Shown here: one piece after another, positions 10,694 to 21,504 of the stretch
Layout of the letters: each line of letters starts with the position of its first letter
How positions within the stretch are numbered: the stretch's first letter is position 1
NCBI GenBank assembly: GCA_025331125.1
Contig: JAOALB010000013.1
Coordinates: forward strand, 1-64,000
Length of the DNA: 64,000 bases
Source: Mycogone perniciosa
Taxonomy: Eukaryota > Ascomycota > Sordariomycetes > Hypocreales > Hypocreaceae
Reading direction: 5' to 3'
The notes under the pieces: generated by a model
What the model saw: only the letters and a program-made list of their open reading frames with translations
What the model was told of the DNA's origin: nothing
The model's database searches: none
Program-made: the position numbers and the translations under genes

Positions 10694-11499
10694 TTATGCT
10701 TCCTCTTGCTCGGCCATGCCACCCGCAGCCCTGGCGCGCTTCAACATGTCTTCTTCCTTCTTCTTCTCAGCTCTCAGTTGCCGCACCCGCTCACGGTCCA
10801 CATCACCCTGCTTCCTCATAGCCTCGAGGGCCTGCATCTCACCAATCTCTTCGTTGGTAGGCTGCAGGGGCACTGCTCTAGTCTCGGCCATGAAGAACTC
10901 AAGGATGTGGGATGAGTGCTTGTTTGTCATCTCGATATGGACGACGCGCTCGTCCGGGCTTGGGGGTTGTGCCTTGGAGAGGTTTGTGCGGGATGAGGCG
11001 GGTTGGGAGGGGGGTTCGCTGGGTGAGGAAGCGCTATCGGCTTTGCGGAGGTAGATTGTCATGGTTGGGGCGGAGTCGTTTTGGTCGTGGCGGTTGACGA
11101 TCATAGGTATGGAGGGGTTGTGGTATTTGAGTCGGGGGAGGTATTCGCGCCAGAATTTCCTATATACGCTCGAGGTCAGAATGGGCTCATGGAGGGAGGT
11201 TTGGTAGGAGGGGAGAGGAGGGGGAACGAACCTAGCGCCCATGTGGCCGCCCTTTAACCTTATGGCGAAATCCATGTGTATCCTGGTGACCTCTGGAGGG
11301 AGGATAGCGGCGCCGGGACCGCATTGGAGATTTATGAGCTGGAATTGGCTATGTGAGAGGCGTTCGTTATGTCATGTCAGAGACTGGGAGCTTGCTCTTA
11401 CCCTCTGTAGGCCGAGTTAGCGAGCTAGGCATGCGCAGGGAGGAAATGTCCAAACCATACCTTTCTGAGGAGATTTAACCGCTCCCCTAATGACCTCAT
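10694..11499 (-). CDS. MRP49: Mitochondrial large-subunit ribosomal protein mL61 (Mrp49)
   Basis: Mitoribosomal protein of the L51/S25/CI-B8 thioredoxin-like family. Three minus-strand exons (11461-11499, 11232-11338, 10694-11159) join in phase to 203 residues. The spliced N-terminus runs MRSLGERLNLLRK / LINLQCGPGAAIL, then IHMDFAIRLKGGHMGAR / KFWREYLPRLKYHNPS, matching yeast Mrp49. Without splicing at 11160-11231 the reading frame stays open but inserts a false Pro-rich segment, so the unspliced reading is misleading. The C-terminal 90 residues are charged and helical (EEIGEMQALEAMRKQ...), an extension absent from the 137-residue yeast protein. No clear presequence; the N-terminus may serve as the import signal. 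Confidence 0.88.
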
Positions 11500-11780
11500 T
11501 TTGAAAATAGAACCTCACCTCGACGTGGCGAGGGGTCAATTCCGGTAGACTGGTTTGCTATATCGCCAATCGCCAATATCGAAACGTTCAATTCAGAAAA
11601 TCAATCCGAACCCTTGTAGAGGCGGGCCGGCTAATCATCCGATAGTGGGGTCCTACCCACCACCCTGGCGGCGCGGGACTGATTATCTGGGAAGCCGTTT
11701 TTGGATAGCTTTTTTTGTTCACTTCACTCCCCCCAAAAAAAGTTATGCCAAATCAGAATGGCGGACTTATAATAAAAAGA

Positions 11781-13983
11781 ATGACGATGCATCGGGCATT
11801 GACGGCTCGCTGGCTCAACAGGGCACTGAGGATAGGCGAGGTATCGCCTTCTACAGGCGTGCCTTTGTATCTGTGTCCCGCAATCGCCGGGCTGTCGAAC
11901 AACTTTTCGAGACATAATTTAGCGGGGACGAGTATTTCTCGATGCCGAGGAAATCATACGGAAGCTGTCGCAAGTCATGCGCCGGCGGCAACATCAGAGC
12001 CTCCAAAGGCACCGGCCCGAAGATTGCCACTGATGTGCAGTGGGTGCGGCGCATTTTCTCAGACAGAGGACCCTCACCAGCTGGGCTACTTTGATTTAAA
12101 CAGCAAGAGGGTTAGAACTTGGGTGCACCCACGGAAATCCGGTCCCAAAGTTTCGGAGACGGAGGAGGACCTTATTGTGGATGATGTTCTCAAGACTTTA
12201 GACCCTAAGACGCTGGAGGCGCTTGGATTGAGTCCGTCTGCCATGTTACATGGCGAGGAATCAGAAAAGGCAGCTGTGTCTTGTATGGAATGCTCTCTAT
12301 CGTTGCGATAACTCACAGCTAACGAGCGCAGCGCATGTACTTGCGAAACCACCTGTTTGCGACCGATGTCACAACCTGATACATCACAGCATGACGAGCG
12401 ATACGGCGAAACTTGCCATGTACCACCCGACAGTTGAGTCTCTACGCGAAACGATTGAGGAGTCGCCTCATAAATATAACCATATATACCATATCATTGA
12501 TGCTGCCGACTTTCCTATGTCGCTGATTCCCCGACTCAATGTGTTATTGGGCGACATTCCGCTACGAACACGCAATCGACGCTCTCGGGCAGCCAAGTTC
12601 CAAAAGGACCGAAAAACCGAGATAAGCTTTATTATTACTAGGGGCGACCTCCTGGGGCCAACGAAAGAGATGGTAGATGCTATGATGCCGTATCTCAGAG
12701 ATGTGCTACGCGATGCGTTGGGGAGACTTGGTGGACGAGTGCGCCTCGGTAATGTCAGATGTGTCAGTGCGAAACGTGGATGGTGGACGAAAGCCGTCAA
12801 AGAAGACGTCTGGAACCGAGGCGGCGCCGGATGGATGGTGGGCAAGGTGAATGTGGGGAAGAGTCAGCTCTTTGAGGCTGTTTATCCTAAAGGGAGAATG
12901 ACGGAGAAGAATTCTGAGCGTGTCAGCGTGTCGACTTACCCAAGAGATGGCCTCTCTGCCGAATCGGTGGCGGATGAAGGCGCCTTGGAAGCGGGAAATT
13001 TCGAGGATCTAGATGTTGGTGAACTTCTTCCGCCTCCCCAGCCGGCGACAAATTTTCCGGACATGCCTCTGGTTTCATCTCTCCCAGGAACGACAGCATC
13101 GCCTATCCGAATTCCTTTTGGCAATCGCAAGGGGGAACTTATCGATTTGCCTGGATTAGCTCGATGCGACCTCGAACTGTTTGTGAAGGAAGAGCATAGG
13201 CAATCTCTCATCATGAAGAAGCGTATAATTCCTGAGCAGATTTCGGTCAAACCAGGGAAGTCGATTATTCTTGGCGGAGGTTTAATTCGCATAACTCCAC
13301 GAACGCCGAATATGATTTTCCTGCTATACAACTTCACACCACTCGGCGAACACCTCACCGCGACGGAGAAGGCTATCGAGATCCAGAACCAAACCCGTCA
13401 ATCTATCAGCTTGGAAAATATCACCTTGCCAGATATCGGGGATAAGATGAAGCACGCGGGCACGTTCAGACTGTGTCACGATGTAACGAAGAAGCGGGCC
13501 GGGCCACTAACGAGGAAGAATGCGATTGGTTTGCAGATTGATCGATTACCGTTCCGGGTACTCTCTGTGGATATCTTGATTGAAGGTGTAGGGTACGTCG
13601 AGATCGTGGCGCAAGTTCGCGCAAGAGACTTCGAGCGCATCTCAACCTCCCAGAGAGCACCGGAGGTTGCCGAGAAGGAGGGTGATGAGAATCATGAGGT
13701 TTCTGACGACCCCTTTTCTCAGATGCTGACCATGAGGAGGGGTTCAGGGGCTAAATTGCCTTCCAAGGCCGAGCCTGAATCTGAAGATGAACCAGATTGG
13801 CCCGCTGTCGACGTCTACACTCCGGAGGGACGATTTGTAGGGTCAAGGAAACCGATTAACGGGTGGTTGAACAATAAGCCTCGTGTGCTTCCGGAGCACA
13901 AGAAGAGCCGCCCCAGGAGAAGCATGAAGGGGCAAAAGAAGATGCTCAAGCAGCAGAGGAGAAGTGATGAAGCGACGAGCTGA
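11781..13983 (+). CDS. GEP3: Gep3-like mitochondrial GTPase
   Basis: Circularly permuted GTPase of the YqeH group, in yeast linked to the mitochondrial small ribosomal subunit. Exons 11781-12282 and 12332-13983 join in phase (49-base intron with a GCTAAC branch site) into 717 residues. The N-terminus (MTMHRALTARWLNRALRIGE) is Arg-rich and amphipathic, a good mitochondrial presequence. Zinc-knuckle cysteines CSGC and CDRC precede the G domain. The GTPase motifs come in permuted order: a G4-like TRGD, then the P-loop GKVNVGKSQ, then G3 DLPGL. The G4 motif departs from the usual NKxD. The C-terminus is basic. An ATG at 11745 is an alternative start; 11781 and 11787 give a tidier presequence. Confidence 0.88.
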
Positions 13984-14320
13984 ACGATGTAAATGATAAA
14001 ATGTACAATAACTATCTATCTAAATCGATGTTCAATCTTTCAGGGCCTAGAGATCAGTGACGCCACCGCCTGACCAACAACCCGTTTAGGAAAATCGCGG
14101 GGGTCCTGCATCCCAACTTTTTGACAAGTGACGTCGCCCTTGGGCTCGAAAAAAATAAGCCTTGTTTTTCTTTGTCTTGCTTTTAAGACAGCGCATTTCT
14201 AATCAACAAAGGGATCCCTCCTATCCATCACCACGACACCCCAGAATCTGCCTTCCTAGAACTGCTGCCCTACCGATAGATCACTAGACGGCGAGAGAAC
14301 TGCGCGACAATCACCCCACC
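13984..14320. other. Intergenic GEP3 / YPI1
   Basis: 337 bases holding the GEP3 3' UTR and YPI1 promoter. A pyrimidine-rich stretch lies just before the YPI1 start; no clear motif. Confidence 0.4.
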
Positions 14321-14864
14321 ATGTCACAAGGACAACGAGAGTGCAACGGGGAATCGCCTACGACGTCCCAGACCACCACTCAGACTTCAGAACCGCAGAC
14401 ACAAGAGGATGCGCCGAGGATATTGCGTCTTCGGGGAGGGCATAATGCGAATGGGAGGTCGGTGCAGTGGGCAGAGGATGTGGTGGACAACGAGGGTTTG
14501 GGGCGGAAAAGTTCAAAGGGTAAACCAGCCCAGCAATTCATGCTCTCTCGGTTGACCGTGTATCGGTGCTAATTCTTTGGAATGTATAGTGTGCTGCATA
14601 TATCACCGGCCAAAAGGCGTAGATGAATCTAGCGACGAGTCATCTTCCGACTCTTCATCGTCGTCAGACTCAGACTCAGAGGCCGAAAGCAAGAAGAAAT
14701 CTGGTGACGGGAGACAAGGATGCGGACACTCCCACGGACATAGACATGGGCGGAGTAGAAAGCGAGATGGCAAGCAGAAACGACCGCCGAGTCCGAATGC
14801 GTACGAAAAGGTACCGAAACCGAAGCCGAAGCAGCAAGAATCTGGGCAGCCTGCCAAATCATAG
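14321..14864 (+). CDS. YPI1: Type-1 phosphatase regulator Ypi1 (inhibitor-3)
   Basis: Small disordered regulator of protein phosphatase 1 (Glc7). Exons 14321-14519 and 14590-14864 join in phase to 157 residues. The conserved block spans the splice: RSVQWAEDVVDNEGLGRKSS, then KVCCIYHRPK. SVQW (residues 47-50) matches the RVxF-type PP1-docking motif, and the following CC...H segment is the inhibitor-3 signature. Downstream is an acidic Ser/Asp run, then a His-rich CGHSHGHRHG patch and a basic tail. The 3' end faces the convergent GatC-like gene. Confidence 0.93.
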
Positions 14865-15132
14865 AGTAACAAGCGAGCGAAGATAACAGGATGCTGGTTA
14901 TTATATCCTAGACGGCATTCAGATTATGGGATAATGTGCGTATCCGGTCTATTTAGCAACTGGCATGATGGCAAGCACGCAGCGAGCAGTCGTTTTACGA
15001 TATCAAGACAAAAGTCTATTTATTCGGCATCTTTATCAGAAAAATTTCTGGTCGTGTACAGCACGGGGTATCATCGTCATAGTGAAAACATAAGATCATG
15101 GAGCAAACGCAGAAGAGAAGCTTTCCCGTCAT

Positions 15133-15738
15133 TTATGGCTCGCCAGATTCTGCCTTTTTCCCGCTTTCAACCACAAAGTACTTCCCAGCCTTCCTCGATG
15201 CCGTCACCAGTGCATCCCAGTCTTCTGCTTCGGACTGGATTTTCTCTTTAAGTCTTCTCGGCCGTTGATAGTGACCCACGAGAGTCTCTTTGGCCAGCAC
15301 GTCTTTCAGGTCATCTAGCCCAATAGTGTTCTCCTTGATGCCAACCTCCGTCTCGTCACGGATTGCTCTTAGGGGCTCGACTCCCTTTGTATTGACTCTC
15401 TGCACGGCACGCGCGAATTGTAACTGGCTCTGGAGGGTAGTGATCATGGACTGTTCCTCGGCGGGGGATTTGGGTTGCGGAAGTGCAGAGAGACGGAGGA
15501 GGTGATGTAGCTGGGTGGCTGTTATGGTTTCTGGTGGCTGTTTACTGTCGCCGTCGGGTGATCTGGTGGAGATGAGCGAGCTGATCGACCAGGTTGGCTT
15601 GGAGAGAATGTCCTGGGCGGTTGAGGGAGTTGATGAGTGTGTTGATAGAGCGGCGTAGGCGATGATGTAAGGGGAGCGGCGGTGCTGGCGGAGGGTCTGG
15701 CGGAGGGCCAGCAGACGGCAATTCGTACAGATTGACAT
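15133..15738 (-). CDS. Mitochondrial Glu-tRNA(Gln) amidotransferase subunit (Gta3/GatC-like)
   Basis: Intronless, 201 residues from MSICTNCRLL, the first ATG in an otherwise open frame. The N-terminus is rich in Arg, Ser and Leu (ALRQTLRQHRRSP), consistent with a mitochondrial presequence. The core carries the GatC pattern: a helix around LHHLLRLSALP, then a helix around LQSQLQFARAVQRVNT and GVEPLRAIRDE. GatC-type subunits stabilise the GatA-GatB complex that converts Glu-tRNA(Gln) to Gln-tRNA(Gln) in mitochondria. The extended fungal form with a C-terminal helical tail resembles fission yeast Gta3. The assignment rests on motif pattern, not on a search. Confidence 0.75.
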   Translation of the reverse strand: MSICTNCRLLALRQTLRQHRRSPYIIAYAALSTHSSTPSTAQDILSKPTWSISSLISTRSPDGDSKQPPETITATQLHHLLRLSALPQPKSPAEEQSMITTLQSQLQFARAVQRVNTKGVEPLRAIRDETEVGIKENTIGLDDLKDVLAKETLVGHYQRPRRLKEKIQSEAEDWDALVTASRKAGKYFVVESGKKAESGEP

Positions 15739-16056
15739 GGCGAGGCTGTTGCGAGCTGATTGATCGTGAAGATATCGTGAAGATGCGAGCTTCAAAACGA
15801 TCAGAGCAGTTCATCAGAATCGAATCGAATATGAGTGAGACTAAAGGATGCTAAGCCTATCATGGTAGTACTTACTGAGTTGGTCTCCGCAGGCCGGGAC
15901 TTCGCCCCACCCCCACTAGACCAACGTCGTCATACGCCTCAGACGCCTCAGACACTTGCTGTCAATAACTGCGGCTACTCCTAGACGGTCTGAACCCAGA
16001 ACTATATCCATCTACCATTCCACCACATCTAGGCTCAACAACCTCCCTTCAGCATC
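15739..16056. promoter_or_regulatory. Divergent intergenic region
   Basis: 318 bases between the Gta3-like gene and SEC17, holding both promoters. CT-rich just before the SEC17 start. Confidence 0.35.
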
Positions 16057-17167
16057 ATGGATGATCCCCAAGCTTTGATTCAACAGGTCCGCCTCCTCAC
16101 TTACCCATGAGCCCCTCCTTCTTCCCAGGGTATCGGCAACAATCGATCGATGCTGACATCCGTGTCCTAGGCCGACAAGTTGGTGCAGAAGGGGAGCGGC
16201 GGTTGGGGTTTCTTTGGAGGCTCGGATGAGAAATTCTGGGACGCTGCCCGACTATACAAAGAAGCAGCCCAGGCCTATGAACGCCAGGGCCAGAGTACGC
16301 TATTCCCTCCTCTCCTCTCCCTATCGATCCGCCTATGGCGTTTCCAGCTGACATCCCGAGGGGGAAACAGACATCCAGGCCGGAAAGACCCACGAGAAAG
16401 CCGCGGAAGTACGAGAGAAGAATCTCAAAGAACCCACCGATGCCGCCGACAGCTACGTCGAGGCCTCGGACGCCTACCGCAAGGACGACCCCGAGGCGGC
16501 GATTCGGTGCCGAGAGAGGGCATTCGTTTTGATCCAGCAGTCGACTAGTGAGAGCAAACAAACCAGGATGTCAAGAGTGAAGGAGGTCCTCGGTCAGATC
16601 TATGAGCATGATATCAGGGACATGAAGAAGGCGAGGGAAGCTTACAAGGAGGCTGCTGAACGGCTGCCCAAGGCTAGAGAGCTGTGAGTACCACAGCCAG
16701 TAGGAATGAGGAAGACGGAGAAAGATTCCAGGGACTAATGCATGGAGAATAGCAACGCCAACAAATTGTGGACCCAATACGCCGACCTTGCTGCCCTGGA
16801 CGAAGACTACTACGGCGCCATTGAGGTATACGACCGAATCATCCTCTCTATGATTGGCAACGGCACCATGAAATGGAGTCTCTCAACCTACTGCTTCAAG
16901 GCGGGCGTCTGTCACCTCGCCACCGGTGACATGGTCGGCACCCGGCGCGCCGTCGAGGGTTACCGGCAGAAGGACGGCGAGTTCTCTTCAGCGTACAAGT
17001 ACAAGCTGCTAGACGACCTGTGCGACGCCATCGACGCAAGGAGCCAGGACCAATTTACCGAGATTCTGTTCCAGTTTGATCGCACGAGCAGGCTGGAGCC
17101 GTGGATGACGGCTATCCTGGTCAAGGTCAAGAATTCGATTGAGGCACCGGATGATGAGTTTGCGTAA
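16057..17167 (+). CDS. SEC17: Alpha-SNAP (Sec17)
   Basis: Adaptor that binds assembled SNARE complexes and recruits the AAA ATPase NSF/Sec18 to take them apart after membrane fusion. Four exons (16057-16086, 16171-16294, 16371-16683, 16753-17167) join in phase to 293 residues; yeast Sec17 has 292. TPR-like helices run throughout. Recognisable stretches are KFWDAARLYKEAAQAYERQG, DAADSYVEASDAYRKDDPEA, NKLWTQYADLAALDEDYYGA and SMGNxxxxWSL-type IGNGTMKWSL. The C-terminus ends in the acidic DDEFA that in the family contacts Sec18. The third intron boundary (GAGCT/CAACGCC) restores LNANKLW. The central segment around residues 135-165 is more diverged than the rest. Confidence 0.92.
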
Positions 17168-17479
17168 AGAGAAGGGGTGGCAAATTGCAAGGGACTGGGA
17201 TTTCGAGCATTGTCTGGTTATGAGGATGGTTGTTTTTGTCATGGGGCAATAGGTGTTACATTACACATTCCAAGGGAGACTGGACAGTGACAATTTTACT
17301 TTGGATGGTTCATGAGGGGTTCACTAAGATGGCTCAAGATAGGGCTTCGAGGTTCAGTCTAAGCTGGGTCACAGGAGTCTTCCATGATTGAGGTGCATTC
17401 TCATTTCGCGTTTCTAAAGCTACTACTATTATATATCATGTGGCTGCTTCTCTACTCCTGTTAAGGGAAATTCTCATTT
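17168..17479. other. Convergent intergenic region
   Basis: 312 bases between the 3' ends of SEC17 and the glucoamylase gene; nothing recognised. Confidence 0.4.
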
Positions 17480-19667
17480 TTAAGACCGCCAGCGATCCAA
17501 CCTGACAGCAATCGTAGCACACGCCTTAGGGACCGTGTAGGTATGGTTAGGGTCACGTTCCCAGGTGACAGAGCCGTCCCTATTTGCGTTGATGTACTTG
17601 TACTCAATGACCTGTCCAGCCTTGAGATTGACTGTCGTCTGCCACAGAGGGTGATCCGGCTGATACTCCGCAGGATTCAGGGGAACGGCCTTGTTTGTGT
17701 CCCAGTTACCCAGAGTGTCGACGTTGCCAGCGATCTTGATTGTCTGGCCAAATTGTGTGTTAACGAGCCCTCTGAATGTCACAGCAACCGCAGTAGGTGT
17801 AACGCATGGGCTGGTTGGAGATGTGGGGGGCAAGCCTGTCTTGGGAGTCTGGTTTGGCGGGAACGATGTGACGGTTGCGCTGGTGTATGATCCTACCACG
17901 GAGGTCGCCGAGCATGCTGCTGGGACAGAAGGAGATCCTCCGTTTGCCCATGGTGGCGGGATGGCACCAGCACGACGGGCAATAGCCGTGAGGAAGGCAG
18001 CGTAAGACCAAGTGAGATTCTTGGCCGAGAGGGGTGTGCCGTTATCCTTGGAGAATTGCTCTGCGAGAGAGCCATTGGCAGGAGTGTATTTTTCTACCAC
18101 GCTGATGAATCCATCAGCATATGCAGAGACCGCACTGATCAAGGTTGAGTATGTCGATTGACTGCTGGAGTATGTCCCAACCTGAATATTGGCGACCAGG
18201 TCTTTGAAGAAGGGCAATGAGGTGCTCGTCACAGTGATAGAGCCTTCCTTCTTCCAAACAAAGAGAGCATCGTAAAGCTGCTCTGCGGCTGCGAGGGTGG
18301 CTAGGTACCAAGCGTTGCCACTGTAGAAGACGTCCTCCGAATATCTGCCAACAGCAACAGCCTGGCCTGTGGGGATACCCGCGTTGATTTTGTAGAAGCG
18401 GAAGGAATCGACGACAGCCTTGTGGTTTGAGAGTGCTCTGTCACTGCATGGCTGGAACGTAGCGGCATTGCATCCAAGGGCGGGATCAAAGGTGTGAATG
18501 GATCCCAGCAGGGTATTGGCATCCTTTCCTGTCCGTCCATCGTTGGTATTGACTGTAATACCTGTTAGAAGATGCGTAATTCATAGCCGGGGTCTGGAGA
18601 TGAACTCGAGATGGTCAACATACTGTTAGCATCCAGGTATCCGCCAGATGACACCCAGAACGTTTGCAAGAAACATAGCACCTGAGGCGCAACGGCAGTA
18701 TAACTGTTTCCAGGTTGGCCGAGGGTGGCAGCCAGTGAAGCGCCTTCAATGAGTGCTATTAGACAGAAAGGCTGTTAGCTGTCCGGTAATGTCTATTGAA
18801 CTCTGGAACATGAGATTTCATACCTCGGTACTGGTTGGCAACGGTGAAGAATGAATTGCCATTCACTTCCTCCCAGAGATCAAAACCTTGTCGATTCCTG
18901 AGGTCAAACAACGTTAGTATGATGCGCAAGTAAGTACATGAAAGACAACTAACCAATAGTGAGCTACGTAGTTGAGATCATTGCGCACTATGGGCCAGAT
19001 GATGTCTGACACAGTTGACTTGTAGTCATTGTTGATGAGCCACTTGGCATAGCCAATCATAGCAATAGCCCGAAGCGCTGGACCATCGGCTTGTGGCCGA
19101 CCTAAGATTCAGATGTTAGCACAGGGTAGCCCTCAGTAAAAGGATATTTATACGGAGTAGTGTAGACGAACCCCAACCGCCGGAGAATGCCTCCAAGGTG
19201 GCTTCGTACTTGGCCTCTCCAAGGCCAGAGCCATCTGACAACGACCCAGCCAGGTTCGAGACGCCTTGAAGTTTTGCCTGGGCAGCAATGTATTGCTCGA
19301 TGCGACGTTGCAGGCCAGCATCGTAACTCTGAGTGAACCTGTCAACGATGGACTTGAAGACAAGAGCAGCATCTCGTGTCCATGTGAAATAATCTATTGG
19401 TCTGTCTCAGCATCGCGTCCAAGGCGGTTTCCAGGCATGGAGAGCGGACTTACAGTCCGGGTCATGTGTGTTTGGAGACGCAATCACAACACCAGAGCCT
19501 GCACCAAAGGCATGGCACCCATCGGGCCCAATATTGCAAAGGAGCTGGTTCAGAGCAATTGGACTCTGTTTGTTGATGAAGTCGTCAACGGAACGTTGCC
19601 CTAGCCGTCCCAGGACGCTCTGGAAAGCCAAGGATCCTAGCAGCAGGGCTGCTGACAAGGTATGCAT
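17480..19667 (-). CDS. gla1: Glucoamylase, GH15 with C-terminal CBM20
   Basis: Secreted exo-acting 1,4-alpha-glucosidase releasing glucose from starch. Six minus-strand exons (19454-19667, 19172-19393, 18954-19101, 18824-18897, 18624-18755, 17480-18561) join in phase to 623 residues. Residues 1-20 (MHTLSAALLLGSLAFQSVLG) are a signal peptide. The GH15 domain shows YYFTWTRDAAL, the catalytic acid in DLWEEVNGNSFF (Glu about 204) and the catalytic base in GSLAEQF (Glu about 431). A short Pro/Thr linker leads to a CBM20 starch-binding domain (about 520-615) with NVDTLGNWD and YKYINANRDGSVTWERDPNH. Upstream lie a TATA-like element and a CGG-N8-AGG site, suggesting control by an AmyR-type factor. 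All introns are GT-AG; intron 2 contains the recurrent TACGGAGTA motif. Confidence 0.95.
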
Positions 19668-19762
19668 GATGGGCTGAACCAGAATAGAAGGGTAGGTGCC
19701 GTTGGAGAGGATGCCTGAGAATACAGACTGGGCTGGTAAGAAGTCCATGGCGACGGTTCTTG

Positions 19763-19769
19763 TTATATA
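19763..19769 (-). promoter_or_regulatory. TATA box, glucoamylase
   Basis: Minus-strand TATATAA about 95 bases upstream of the glucoamylase ATG, a usual distance for highly regulated fungal secreted-enzyme genes. Confidence 0.6.
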
Positions 19770-19812
19770 TGCCCAGTAGTCTTGGCTCTTCAACTGTGTG
19801 TCTTAGGCTTGT

Positions 19813-19826
19813 CGGTCCGACAAAGG
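19813..19826. promoter_or_regulatory. Candidate AmyR-type site (CGG-N8-AGG)
   Basis: Matches the Aspergillus AmyR consensus CGG-N8-(C/A)GG about 150 bases upstream of the glucoamylase start. A single short degenerate site can occur by chance; its position next to a starch-degrading gene is the reason to list it. Confidence 0.4.
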
Positions 19827-21504
19827 GTCTGCAGCGGCAGCAAGAGCCCAGAAGGGTTGAAAGGGCCGATTGTATGTACGTATGGATCTGGATGTAACGG
19901 CGTACGGGACAAGACACATCTGCTTAGAAGATGGAATCCAGTCTTCCCTATGTTGTGCACAACGGCCAAGGGCCAAGGGTTAAACACGGTCAGTGATACC
20001 AGAGAGGAGGCAAGCGGTTGCTTTGCTCTCGTTCTCTCCTCGTCTCCTCAGTGAGCGCCCCCTTAGCTTCTCCAGGTCCAGCTCGTTAATACCCGATGCA
20101 TGATGACGCGAGTGCCGGCCAATGGTGTACCGACATGCGGAAGTTGGGCTGTCCTTCAGGGCCTCACATAGCATACGTATAAGGCCACTCTCCCTCTCTC
20201 TCGGTGTGCTCTGTTGAGAGAAATCCTACGTTATTGATAATATTGACAGGTCATAGAGAAAAACTGCCCAGAGAAAAAAGCATAAAATATCATACCGTAG
20301 GAGTGGCTCAAACGAGAAAGAATGCCGTGAAGATGGTGTGGGGGATGCGACCTCAGCCGCCACTCTGTGGGGTACTAATACCAGAAAAGTACACACATAT
20401 TACAAGTAGTAGTCAGGCACAAATGCTTCACGGAATTAGGGGTCATAAGATCGATCTTGATATCCGTATGAAAGCACCTTCTACCCTACACTTTGCAGAC
20501 CCAATACTATCAAGATATTGATATTCTTGTTCAAGAATATTTATTTTTACTTCCGTACTTCGTAGATAAAATTTCTTTTCCATGGGAAAATCCAAAAACA
20601 TGCTATAGCAACATCTAGCTCAGCGAAGAACAACACATTCTAAATCTTGATCTGCCCGTAGAAAACTCTATCCGCAGAAAAGTCATGATTAAATTCATCT
20701 GGACTCCTAAGACTAGTCCATATTACCACTGGTAGGTAGGTAAGGCAGACAGACTGTCCGACCCAAGAATCATCCACAAGCGTGAGAAGACTCGTTTGTC
20801 AACCATGCATGAACATGTCTTGGGAACTTCGCCAATAGGCATAGCGGATACCAAGTGACAGTAATCATGGAATAGCACAACATCACCAAAACACGAGACG
20901 CGGTTTATGCACCTGTTACCCGGCGCATGCTCCGCTTCTTCAACATCTCGCCCTAACTACGAAGCCTCTCTCAACATACATCTAAATAGTTATCTTAAAG
21001 TAGTCGCAATGTAGGCAACCCATGGTTTTCCTCAACCTCACAGGCCAACGGCCTCGGAAAAAAGGGACGGAATATGGGGCCTCCGAATCCTCCAGTCACA
21101 ACACTCAAGCCGCCTTTCGACAGCGAATGAGGCAACTGGAAGCCGGGTCGTTCTTGGACCTGTCGATAGGATGATTGACACCATAACAAGTTGATGGCTC
21201 CATGGAGTTATCGAGCTGCACAGCAATCAACCCTGACTCCCCGAGAGAAGCAGAGGACTGCTGGGCACAGATCCGTGTTTATTATGAAGAAAGGAAAAAA
21301 GTAGAAAACTTGGCTGGCAGCTGCTTTAAAAAGAAGTCTAGAGGTCGCTGGTGGGTCCTTCACGTGATGCTGGGTAAACCTCGGCCATAATGTTTTGTCG
21401 CGATAAGAGCTATCAAGGCAGCAACCGTGCTTGGGGACCCATTCTTCAACATCTCGCCTTTGCGACAGCTCTTGACACCTGCGCCCAGGCAGCAGAGACA
21501 CACC

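Larger units (their letters stand above)
19668..21504. promoter_or_regulatory. Divergent intergenic region glucoamylase / SNU66
   Basis: 1.8 kb with no supported gene. It contains the glucoamylase promoter at its left end. A 20-bp inverted repeat lies at 20521-20540 (two 9-base arms around TT) in an AT-rich tract, and a copy of TACTTCGTA at 20556-20564. Short ORFs are not family-like. Confidence 0.45.
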
